From Catenibacillus scindens (lineage in GTDB: Bacteria > Bacillota > Clostridia > Lachnospirales > Lachnospiraceae): a stretch of 64,000 nucleotides of DNA. The notes under the pieces were generated by a model. It saw only the letters and a list, made by a program, of their open reading frames with translations, did no database searches and was not told the DNA's origin. Both the position numbers and the translations under genes were made by a program. The stretch lies in assembly GCF_014202115.1 (NCBI RefSeq), contig NZ_JACHFW010000013.1:41726-105725 (forward strand), in the 5' to 3' direction. Numbering within the stretch: position 1 is the first letter of the stretch; each line of letters opens with the position of its first letter. Below are positions 14,737 through 22,155 of the stretch, piece after piece.

Positions 14737-16533
14737 ATGAAAGAAAATGAGAATTACGTTGCCATTTATTCCCGAAAATCAAAATTTACCGGCAAAGGCG
14801 AAAGTATCGGAAATCAGATAGAACTCTGTAAAGAATACATTCAGACTCATTATGCTGAAATCCCAAAGGATCATATTTTAGTATATGAGGATGAAGGCTT
14901 CTCCGGCGGCAATCTAAACCGTCCAGGTTTTAAGAAGATGATGGAAGCTGCAAGAGAACGCAAATTCAAGGCAATCATTGTTTACCGTCTTGACAGGATC
15001 AGCCGTAATATTAGTGATTTCTCTAATCTGATTGAAGAATTGTCGAGGCTGGACATTGCTTTCACATCCATCCGAGAGCAGTTTGATACAGGTACACCAA
15101 TGGGACGAGCCATGATGTATATCGCTTCTGTTTTTTCCCAGCTGGAACGTGAAACTATAGCTGAGCGTATCCGGGATAATATGCACGAACTGGCAAAAAC
15201 CGGACGGTGGCTTGGAGGCACAACTCCCACCGGATATGCTTCAGAATCAGTCCAGAAGGTCACCATAGACGGAAAGGCAAAGAAAGCCTGCAAACTGAAA
15301 CTGATACCGGAAGAGGCAGAGATCATCAAATTGATCTTTGATCTATATATTGAATATGACTCATTGACAGCCACAGAATCGGAATTAATGAAACGGGGGA
15401 TCAAAACAAAGAATAATAAACACTTCACCCGTTTTTCCATAAAATCCATTTTACAGAATCCAGTCTATATGACCGCAGATGAAACCGCCTACGATTACCT
15501 TGTAAAAGAAAATACAGATCTGAACTCTGATAAGAAAGATTTTGATGGCATCCATGGCATTATGGCATATAATCGTACCCGTCAGGAAAAAGGAAAGACA
15601 GCCACCTATCTTCCGCCCGATGAGTGGATCGTAGCAGTAGGCCTGCATCCGGGGATTATTCCAGGCAAGATATGGATTTCCGTCCAGGATTCCCTCAACC
15701 GGAATAAAAGTAAAGCCTACCGTAAACCCCGAAATAATGAAGCATTACTCACCGGCTTATTATACTGTACCTGCGGTAACCGTATGTACCCGAAGATCAG
15801 CAAACGGAAAACTGCGAATGGTAAACCGATCTATACTTATGTATGCAAGCTGAAAGAACGCAGCAAACGCACTCTTTGCAACAGCAAAAATGCCAATGGG
15901 AATACCCTGGACGTGGCTGTTATCGAGCAAATCAAACTGCTTGAGGATGACAAAGGCTCTTTTATCGATCAGCTGGAGCAAAGCAGGAAATTCTATACAA
16001 GAAACCGGGCAGTCTATGAAGAGCAGCTTGCTTCTATGCGGAGAGATAAATCCGATATTGAAAGAAAAATCGAAAGGCTGGTTGATTCCCTTGCAGAGCT
16101 TAGCGACAGTATAGCGAAAAATCATGTAGCAAAACGGATCGAACAGTTAAATCAGGAATCTGTTGAGATAGCTTCCCGAATTCATGAAATGGAAGGACTG
16201 ACTTCACAGCATGATCTCAGCGATATAGAATTTGATGTTATGCGTCAGTTATTATCAGTTTTCAAAGACAGTATTGATGAAATGACCGTAGAACAGAAAC
16301 GCTCTGCAATCCGTACTCTAGTCCGTAAAGTCGTGTGGGACGGCGTCAATGCTCATATTATCTTATTTGGCGCACAGGATGATGACATTGAGTATCCGCC
16401 GCTCTCCCAGCTCAGCAATGAAACAAACGCTGCGGAGGATGACTTCGAAGAACTGGAACGGTTCAGTGACGTGGATTACGAAGATGATGACGATATCCTC
16501 ACAAAAACCCATCGGGGAGAGGATAGCAAATGA
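14737..16533 (+). CDS. Large serine recombinase (SpoIVCA-type sigK excisionase)
   Basis: Site-specific recombinase expected to excise the sigK element. 598 aa from the ATG at 14737, preceded by GAGGAG at 7-nt spacing; the frame upstream of it is not credible coding. Order: resolvase catalytic domain about 6-150 with nucleophile Ser15 in IYSRKSK and Arg motifs YRLDRISRN and SQLERETIAERIRDNM; recombinase domain about 160-330 (GYASESV...FTRFSIKSILQNPVYM); zinc ribbon about 343-390 (LLYCTCGNRMYPKI, YVCKLKER, LCNSKN); coiled coil about 405-500. The C-terminus is Asp/Glu-rich. The stop codon TGA is formed by AAATGA at the crossover point, so excision would remove it. Confidence 0.95.
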   Translation: MKENENYVAIYSRKSKFTGKGESIGNQIELCKEYIQTHYAEIPKDHILVYEDEGFSGGNLNRPGFKKMMEAARERKFKAIIVYRLDRISRNISDFSNLIEELSRLDIAFTSIREQFDTGTPMGRAMMYIASVFSQLERETIAERIRDNMHELAKTGRWLGGTTPTGYASESVQKVTIDGKAKKACKLKLIPEEAEIIKLIFDLYIEYDSLTATESELMKRGIKTKNNKHFTRFSIKSILQNPVYMTADETAYDYLVKENTDLNSDKKDFDGIHGIMAYNRTRQEKGKTATYLPPDEWIVAVGLHPGIIPGKIWISVQDSLNRNKSKAYRKPRNNEALLTGLLYCTCGNRMYPKISKRKTANGKPIYTYVCKLKERSKRTLCNSKNANGNTLDVAVIEQIKLLEDDKGSFIDQLEQSRKFYTRNRAVYEEQLASMRRDKSDIERKIERLVDSLAELSDSIAKNHVAKRIEQLNQESVEIASRIHEMEGLTSQHDLSDIEFDVMRQLLSVFKDSIDEMTVEQKRSAIRTLVRKVVWDGVNAHIILFGAQDDDIEYPPLSQLSNETNAAEDDFEELERFSDVDYEDDDDILTKTHRGEDSK

Positions 16534-16540
16534 GCTTCTC
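16517..16540 (+). other. Right attachment site (attR) of the sigK element
   Basis: Element half-site GAGAGGATAG (16517-16526), then CAAA with predicted crossover AA at 16529-16530, then sigK sequence TGAGCTTCTC. The site sits inside the recombinase 3' end. Confidence 0.85.
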
Positions 16541-16894
16541 ATGATGCTGCGCAGCGAGCGTAAGCTAACAAGGGAAGTCTCTTTATACGATCCTATCGGC
16601 ACAGATAAGGAAGGAAATGAGATCAGTCTTTTAGATATTGTGGAAAACCCTGAAATGGATATTGCTGACCGCATCGCTCTGAAAGGGAGCATACACCAGC
16701 TTTATGACAATCTGGATCGGCTCCTTAGCAGCCGCGAAAAAGAAATCATCTGCCGAAGGTACGGCCTTGGCGGCCAGCCCGCCGCCACCCAAAAAGAAAT
16801 CGCTGAGAAACTGGGGATTTCCCGAAGCTACGTCAGCCGCATTGAGAAGCGGGCTCTGGAAAAACTCCGCTGCGGCATGGATTCATGGAAATAA
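16529..16894 (+). CDS. sigK: RNA polymerase sigma-K factor, 3' part of the split gene
   Basis: C-terminal portion of SigK: completes region 2 (NELLMMLRSERKLTREVSL), carries the SigK-specific YDPIGTDKEGNEISLLDIV, and ends with region 4 (REKEIICRRYGLGG, QKEIAEKLGISRSYVSRIEK). 121 codons follow the junction plus a stop. Before excision it has no start of its own; the same frame is open upstream only through the recombinase gene tail in another frame. Joined to codon 97 of the 5' part, the break falls between Glu and Asn of ARCIE-NELLM with no missing or extra residue. Confidence 0.93.
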   Translation, partial: NELLMMLRSERKLTREVSLYDPIGTDKEGNEISLLDIVENPEMDIADRIALKGSIHQLYDNLDRLLSSREKEIICRRYGLGGQPAATQKEIAEKLGISRSYVSRIEKRALEKLRCGMDSWK

Positions 16895-16900
16895 AGTAAA

Positions 16901-16948
16901 ATCCCTTCCGGGCAATAAGACATATCTGGCCTATTGCCTGAAAGGGAT
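16901..16948. terminator. Bidirectional terminator between sigK and oadG
   Basis: Stem ATCCCTT.CCGGGCAATA / TATTGCC.TGAAAGGGAT. The T-rich tail is better for the minus strand (ATTTTACTTTATT). It lies between convergent genes. Confidence 0.7.
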
Positions 16949-16978
16949 CTTAAAGATCATAAACATCTATCTGTTCTG

Positions 16979-17137
16979 TCAGGGCATGGAATTTTCATCC
17001 TTATTCTCTTTTTTCTTCGCGGAGGACGCGGAAAATTTTCCAAGGGCCCACACGATGATCATAATGAGAATGATCGCTGTAAAAATGCCCGCCATGCCTT
17101 TTCCCATAATTTCCAATGTTATTATAAAATCATTCAT
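16979..17137 (-). CDS. OadG-type small membrane subunit of a Na+-pumping decarboxylase
   Basis: 52-aa protein too short for many gene finders. Starts MNDFIITLEIMGKGMAGIF, has one hydrophobic helix (IFTAIILIMIIVWAL, about residues 18-32) and then a charged Lys/Glu-rich cytoplasmic tail. This is the usual build of the gamma subunit (OadG/MmdD class) that anchors and assembles the decarboxylase. GAAGGGAAGG ribosome-binding site. Its ATG is 23 bp after the stop of the beta-subunit gene, so they are co-transcribed. Confidence 0.75.
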   Translation of the reverse strand: MNDFIITLEIMGKGMAGIFTAIILIMIIVWALGKFSASSAKKKENKDENSMP

Positions 17138-17159
17138 ATATCCAAAACCTTCCCTTCAA

Positions 17160-18296
17160 TCAAAGATAACTGGTAACGACCTGGATAACAAGACCGCCGG
17201 CTATAACGGAAGCGATCTGCCCGGATACATTGGCTCCGGCAGCATGCATGAGGATAATATTCCCCTTCTCTTCCTCATTGGCCAGCTTCTGAACAACACG
17301 GGAGGCCATAGGGAACGCGGAAATACCCGCAGCGCCAACCATGGGGTTGATCTTGTTCTTTCTGAACAGATTAAGGATCTTGGCCAGAAGGACGCCGCCT
17401 ACAGTATCGAAAACGAATGCCAGAAGGCCAATACACATGATCAGGATAGTATCCAGATCAACAAAAGCTTCCGCCCGCATACTGAAGGAAATAGTAATAC
17501 CTAACAGGAGGGTAATAAGATTAGTCAGCGTATTCTGAGCTGTATCAGACAATGTGCCGAGGACACCGCACTCGCGGAGCAGATTACCGAACATCAGGAA
17601 ACCTACCAGAGCAATGGAAGACGGAGCGACAAAGCCCACAATAATGGTTACAATAATGGGGAAAGCGATACGTACAGTCTTTGTAACCATAGCCGGATGA
17701 TATTCCATATGAATCCGCCGTTCTTTCTTTGTTGTCATAGCTTTAATAACCAGCGGCTGGATAATAGGAACAAGTGCCATGTAGGAGTAGGCAGCCACGG
17801 CGATGGCTCCCACATAATTGGAATCAAGAACCTGGGACACAAGGATAGCTGTAGGACCGTCAGCAGCACCGATAATACCTGCAGAAGCTGCGTCCGCCAG
17901 GTCAAAGCCAAAAAGAGAAGCTGCGCAGATGGCGAAGAAAATACCAAACTGAGCCGCTGCGCCAAAAAGGAACATGACCGGATTGGCCAGAAGCGGTCCG
18001 AAATCAATCATGGCGCCGATACCGATAAATAACAGTGTTGGCAATGCCTCTGAGGCTTCGATACCAATATCAAAAAGCCACTCGATGATACCATTGGTCT
18101 CGCCTACGCCGGACATGACCTGATTAAGAACACCGGATAATGGCAAATTGACCAGAATCGCGCCAAAGCCCATGGGCAGAAGCAGTGTGGGTTCACAGCC
18201 TTTCTTAATGGCCAGCCAGATCAGTAAGATTCCAACCAGATACATCACACATTGCTGCCATGTCACGGACATTATGCCGTCCAAAAGAAAATCCAT
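17160..18296 (-). CDS. Na+-translocating decarboxylase beta subunit (OadB/MmdB family)
   Basis: Integral membrane carboxyl-biotin decarboxylase that couples decarboxylation (oxaloacetate, methylmalonyl-CoA or glutaconyl-CoA) to Na+ export. 378 aa, about 9-11 helices. Seen: the functional LLFIGIGAMIDFGPLL, GFDLADAASAGIIGAADGPT with the conserved Asp and NxxG-type segment, and C-terminal INPMVGAAGISAFPMASRVV, all strongly conserved in the family. Ribosome-binding site AAAGGGGTG. The soluble carboxyltransferase and the biotin carrier are not in this window, so the substrate cannot be told. Confidence 0.92.
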   Translation of the reverse strand: MDFLLDGIMSVTWQQCVMYLVGILLIWLAIKKGCEPTLLLPMGFGAILVNLPLSGVLNQVMSGVGETNGIIEWLFDIGIEASEALPTLLFIGIGAMIDFGPLLANPVMFLFGAAAQFGIFFAICAASLFGFDLADAASAGIIGAADGPTAILVSQVLDSNYVGAIAVAAYSYMALVPIIQPLVIKAMTTKKERRIHMEYHPAMVTKTVRIAFPIIVTIIVGFVAPSSIALVGFLMFGNLLRECGVLGTLSDTAQNTLTNLITLLLGITISFSMRAEAFVDLDTILIMCIGLLAFVFDTVGGVLLAKILNLFRKNKINPMVGAAGISAFPMASRVVQKLANEEEKGNIILMHAAGANVSGQIASVIAGGLVIQVVTSYL

Positions 18297-18361
18297 AAAT
18301 AAAACACCCCTTTGTTTGATTTTATCAGCCGTAATTTCAGGTGAGGCACCTTCACTTTAAA

Positions 18362-18408
18362 AAGAAAAGGCTTTTATCACGGGCCCAAAGGCCTGTAATA
18401 AAAGTCTT
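18362..18408 (-). terminator. Terminator after the esterase/deacetylase operon
   Basis: Minus-strand stem AAGACTTTTATTACAGGCC/GGGCCCGTGATAAAAGCCTT followed by TTCTTTTT. The rest of the 298-bp gap (18297-18594) holds no gene I can support. Confidence 0.8.
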
Positions 18409-18594
18409 GCCATTTCAACTTACAAGCGGATATTTCTATCGTCCTGACGCCTGAAAATCCATAAATGTATGGCGGCTACTCCCTTTTATTATGGATACTT
18501 TATCCTCAGCAAACGAGGTTATTGCTATTATACAACAGAAAAAGGGGATATGTCCAGACAAATCAGTGAAAAAATAGGGTTCACATGGGATTTT

Positions 18595-19749
18595 TCATCT
18601 GTCCGTAAATCCATCTACAGGAATCCGGTCAAACATTGCCCGTCCGCCTGTTTCATTGGGATGGAGGTGATCGCCGGAATCATATTCCGGCCTGATCCGG
18701 GATTTATGAAACGGATCGCAGATCGCCTGGTCAAAATCAATGATATGCTCAAAAACTTCTTTGCCGCGCATCCATTCATTCACCTGATTTCTCAGTGATT
18801 CCGCGCCTTCATTAAAACCGGAATATCCTTCAAAAGGCGTAATAGTGGCTCCATAAACCTGAATGCCATTTTTCTCCAAAACATCCTTCAAAATTTTATA
18901 GCCCCTGGCCATCTGGCCAAACGAAGGCATTTCATCGACACATTTGCCGCCGACGTCATCGGTTCCCGGCTGGGAAATATCATTCACACCTAAAGCTATA
19001 ATTACTTTGCTGACGCCGGAAAGGGTAAGAATATCCTGATAAACCCGGATTAAAGCGCTGTCGCCAAAGGCTTCTCCGAAAATACACCGATCCGGAGTAC
19101 TGCGCAGCAGCCGGTTTCCGCTGATTCCCAGATTCAGGGCGGTTATCCTTCCCGAAGAAGCATTTAAAAGTTTATCTCTCAAAGGGTTGAACCAGAATCC
19201 CATCTGTGTAATAGAATCTCCAAAAGCGGCAACGGCGAAACTCTCCTCCCCCGTTAAAATTTCCATGGCCTGAACAAGCATCAGCGGTTCCTGAAAGACT
19301 GCTTCCGGAATCTGGGGAAGTACCGTCCTTTGATTAGGTTCTATGATAAACCTTCCGGGGGCGGTATAATCGCCGACAACGGAGTGTTCCCCTGTTTGGG
19401 TCATAGATCCGGAGATGATATCATCTTTCACATAAAAACAGATTTCCACCTCATCTCCGGCATAAATACGAAACTTTACAGGATCCGTCCGTATAGATTG
19501 AAGGGCGGCAACAGTAAAACCGCTCCGACCGCCTGCGGTTAGTCTGAAACAGGCCTCACCTATAGTTACCGTCGCTTTTTCAATCCTTACAGGCTCCGAG
19601 CCATAAAAATTTGAGAGCAGAAAGCGCAGTGCTTCCCCATCTGATGTACTTTTAAACCGGCATCGAAGGGTTTTATCCGGCAAAGGTGAAATAAACAGCC
19701 GGCAATCGCATTGGGCACAGGCCCATTCTGTCACCCATCTTAACATCAT
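18595..19749 (-). CDS. SGNH/GDSL-family hydrolase
   Basis: Likely carbohydrate esterase of 384 aa. N-terminal beta-rich part about 1-165, then an SGNH catalytic domain: block I FGDSITQMG (Ser nucleophile, near 179), block II Gly in LGISGNR, block III ALGVNDISQPG, block V DHLHPNETGG with Asp and His. The same two-part layout occurs in acetylxylan and rhamnogalacturonan esterases. No signal peptide is visible, so it is probably cytoplasmic. Last gene of a minus-strand operon with a polysaccharide deacetylase and a sialate O-acetylesterase, suggesting removal of acetyl groups from an imported glycan. Confidence 0.85.
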   Translation of the reverse strand: MMLRWVTEWACAQCDCRLFISPLPDKTLRCRFKSTSDGEALRFLLSNFYGSEPVRIEKATVTIGEACFRLTAGGRSGFTVAALQSIRTDPVKFRIYAGDEVEICFYVKDDIISGSMTQTGEHSVVGDYTAPGRFIIEPNQRTVLPQIPEAVFQEPLMLVQAMEILTGEESFAVAAFGDSITQMGFWFNPLRDKLLNASSGRITALNLGISGNRLLRSTPDRCIFGEAFGDSALIRVYQDILTLSGVSKVIIALGVNDISQPGTDDVGGKCVDEMPSFGQMARGYKILKDVLEKNGIQVYGATITPFEGYSGFNEGAESLRNQVNEWMRGKEVFEHIIDFDQAICDPFHKSRIRPEYDSGDHLHPNETGGRAMFDRIPVDGFTDR

Positions 19750-19768
19750 TCTTTAAGTCCTCCATCTT

Positions 19769-20617
19769 TTATCCCACATCTGTCCACTGTCCAGGAGCCG
19801 CGCAAAACGGCCTTTCTCCATAGATCCCCCAGACTGTTACAGGCGTTGGATTATATAATCGCTTTCCATCATCATAAAGTTCCAGTTTTTCCGCTGCCTG
19901 AACATAAGCCGCCAGTTCTCCGTTGGATACGTACCATATTTCTTTTCTTCGGGAAATCAACTGAATAAATGTTTCGAATTGCCCCCACAAATTCAGACAG
20001 TCCAGCTCATAACTGTGTCCCCAGATATGAAAAACCTGCCAGGGCATATACCATGGCCGTTCTTCTTTGAGAAAGATATCCGCCAGATTTAATAGTTCCG
20101 GTGCCGCGAAATGACAGGTCGGGTGCCACTGGTAAAAATCCCCGGGAAGATCAAATTTTTTAGTATCAACAGTTGTCCGCCCGTAAATACAGCCCGACAG
20201 GCGGAGAATTTCAAAAGTATCTTTGTTGTAGCTGCCATAAGGATATGCCAGACCTCTGATCATAGAATGAACCAGTGTCTCCAGCATATGCTGATTGTTG
20301 GAAATTTCATACATCTGAACATTGGACGGCATATTCCCCAAAGCAATATGGCTCCATGTATGATTTCCAATCTCGTGACCACTGTAAAGCCCTGCGGCCT
20401 GCTCCCGGGAAATCACTTTATGTTCAAAAACCATGCCATCGGCTTCGATTGTCTGACATTGTTCAAATTTTCCACAGCTTATATTAAAGGTTCCCTTCAT
20501 TCCATAATTATTCAGCAGTGCTACCAGAGGAATATCCTGGATAACTCCGTCATCAAAACTCAGTGTTACCGCTTTCTTTTTCCCCTCAGGAAAGCAGGGA
20601 TAAATCGTCTGATTCAT
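19769..20617 (-). CDS. Polysaccharide deacetylase (NodB/CE4-like)
   Basis: 282-aa protein, no signal peptide. Seen: metal-binding motif AVTLSFDDGVIQD near 18-30 (TFDDG motif as SFDDG), HEIGNHTWSHIAL (H...H motif) near 95-107, LAYPYGSYNKDT near 140. The second half (WQVFHIWGHSYELD) is longer than in small CE4 enzymes and resembles a clade often found next to esterases. The ATG overlaps the end of the sialate esterase gene by 4 bp (ATGA), meaning tight translational coupling. The substrate is probably an N- or O-acetylated sugar. Confidence 0.85.
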   Translation of the reverse strand: MNQTIYPCFPEGKKKAVTLSFDDGVIQDIPLVALLNNYGMKGTFNISCGKFEQCQTIEADGMVFEHKVISREQAAGLYSGHEIGNHTWSHIALGNMPSNVQMYEISNNQHMLETLVHSMIRGLAYPYGSYNKDTFEILRLSGCIYGRTTVDTKKFDLPGDFYQWHPTCHFAAPELLNLADIFLKEERPWYMPWQVFHIWGHSYELDCLNLWGQFETFIQLISRRKEIWYVSNGELAAYVQAAEKLELYDDGKRLYNPTPVTVWGIYGERPFCAAPGQWTDVG

Positions 20618-22143
20618 TTTTTATCATCTCCTTCAATGACATAAGAAAAAGGTTTTGCCGGAATGTGAGCAGAATTGAACAAATTCACCTGAAAGAAATC
20701 CTCCATCGCGAAATTGATTTTCATTCCTTCCTGAAAACTTCCCTGCTTTAAGTCAATAGATAAGCGATTTTTTTCAATGCGGACACTATAGGCCGTCTCA
20801 GACAGACACACATTGGCTTTGTCAAATATTTTCAGCGCTGTCAACGACTCGCCTTCCATCACCAATCCCTTTCCTGCATTTTTCATAGATATCGTCACCC
20901 TGTTTTCAAACACTGACCATTTTTCCGGTACAGGAGCTTCGCATAACAGATCTTCCCCGTAAATGTAGTGCCTTGCAATTAAAGACATTCTATAACCAAC
21001 CGGTCCTTTTTTCTTGGGATGAAGATCATACTTCATCCCCACATCACCGGTGGCCACCGTATAAACCTTATTTATACATTCAGCCACCTGCTCCTGAGCC
21101 CTTCGTATTTCACCAAAGCGCCGTCCATCGCTGTAAGGAGCCACATGCGCCATAATAAACGGCAGTTCCTCACGCCATTCGCCGCGCCAGCACTGAATCA
21201 GTCGGGTCAGCACAGAATCATAGATTTCAGCGTGACCAGCGTCGCTTTCTCCCTGATACCACAAAATCCCCTGAACACTGTATGGAACAATTTTCTTTAA
21301 CATAGTCCTGTACAAACCACAGGGCCGCCATGGATGGACCGGTGTTACCGGCGCGTCAAACATTCCGCTTTCGGCCATCTTTTTCAGAATCTTCCGGGTT
21401 TCTTCCGGTGACACTCCATACATTAGCCGTTCAGTGAGCGGATCTTTGAAAGGATCATTTTTCCAAATCGCATTTCCCTTTTTTTCTTTATCAATGTAAG
21501 CCTGATAATTTCCGCATTTTTTCAATGCTTCCACATACTCATCCACCCATATTTTTCCGGACAAAACCGCGCTTTTATAATCCATCCAGCAGCAGGCAGA
21601 TGTTCCTCCCCAGTTGCAGCCTACAATCCCGATCGGTATGTGATAACTGTTCTGCAGTTCTTTCGCAAAATAGTAGGCCACGGCTGAATAATATTCCAGA
21701 TTTTCTTCGTCACAGACCCGCCAAAAACCAAAGCGGGAATAATCCTCTTCTTCCATCTGTGATTCATAGGATATTCTGGGAACGTCAAAAAATCGTATAT
21801 TTTCATTATGACAATTCAGATGTTCTTTTTCAAAATCCTGGTCATATCGCATATAAAATTCCATATTCGATTGTCCCGCGGCTACCCAGACCTCTCCTAC
21901 AGCAACATTATTAATACAAATTTCTTCTTTCTTTCCGGAAATGACCATTTTTTCCTCAAAAGACATCTCCAACGGAGCCACCGCAGCCATCCAGTGTCCA
22001 TTTTCATCGGCAAAAGCGGTACTTCTTTTGCCCTGTATCGTTATGGAAATACATTCCCACGGCGATGCACTCCCCCAAACATAAAGATTTTTCTTTTGCT
22101 GAAGAACCATATAATCTGCAAAAATCGGCGCTGTCCTAAGCAT
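20614..22143 (-). CDS. Sialate O-acetylesterase family protein
   Basis: 509-aa esterase of the SASA family, expected to remove O-acetyl groups from sialic acids or plant glycans. Seen: N-terminal PIFADYMVLQQKKNLYVWG, nucleophile block VAAGQSNMEFYM near residue 112, IVGCNWGGTSACCWMD, and ILWYQGESDAGH. Such domains with a jelly-roll N-terminus are common in gut anaerobes. No signal peptide is visible. First enzyme after the solute-binding lipoprotein in this operon. Confidence 0.9.
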   Translation of the reverse strand: MLRTAPIFADYMVLQQKKNLYVWGSASPWECISITIQGKRSTAFADENGHWMAAVAPLEMSFEEKMVISGKKEEICINNVAVGEVWVAAGQSNMEFYMRYDQDFEKEHLNCHNENIRFFDVPRISYESQMEEEDYSRFGFWRVCDEENLEYYSAVAYYFAKELQNSYHIPIGIVGCNWGGTSACCWMDYKSAVLSGKIWVDEYVEALKKCGNYQAYIDKEKKGNAIWKNDPFKDPLTERLMYGVSPEETRKILKKMAESGMFDAPVTPVHPWRPCGLYRTMLKKIVPYSVQGILWYQGESDAGHAEIYDSVLTRLIQCWRGEWREELPFIMAHVAPYSDGRRFGEIRRAQEQVAECINKVYTVATGDVGMKYDLHPKKKGPVGYRMSLIARHYIYGEDLLCEAPVPEKWSVFENRVTISMKNAGKGLVMEGESLTALKIFDKANVCLSETAYSVRIEKNRLSIDLKQGSFQEGMKINFAMEDFFQVNLFNSAHIPAKPFSYVIEGDDKK

Positions 22144-22155
22144 TTTGATTCCCCT

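Larger units (their letters stand above)
6718..16528 (+). mobile_element. skin-like sigK intervening element (9,811 bp)
   Basis: DNA separating the two halves of sigK. Both ends fall at the same codon boundary of SigK (GAA|AAT) and share AAA at 6717-6719 and 16528-16530. Removing 9,811 bp restores an uninterrupted sigma-K frame. A large serine recombinase gene ends exactly on the right border, as expected for an excisionase/integrase next to its site. Cargo in order: decayed XRE-type gene, small conserved gene, STAND NTPase, decayed coiled-coil gene, bglA-bglP-licT (minus), recombinase. There are no phage structural genes. Programmed excision of such elements in the mother cell is established for Bacillus subtilis skin and Clostridioides difficile; that this one excises is inference from the restored frame. 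Confidence 0.93.

Noticed and set aside
6718..16528. Prophage
   Set aside because: No capsid, terminase, tail, portal or lysis genes are present; only a recombinase, a sugar operon and small or decayed genes.
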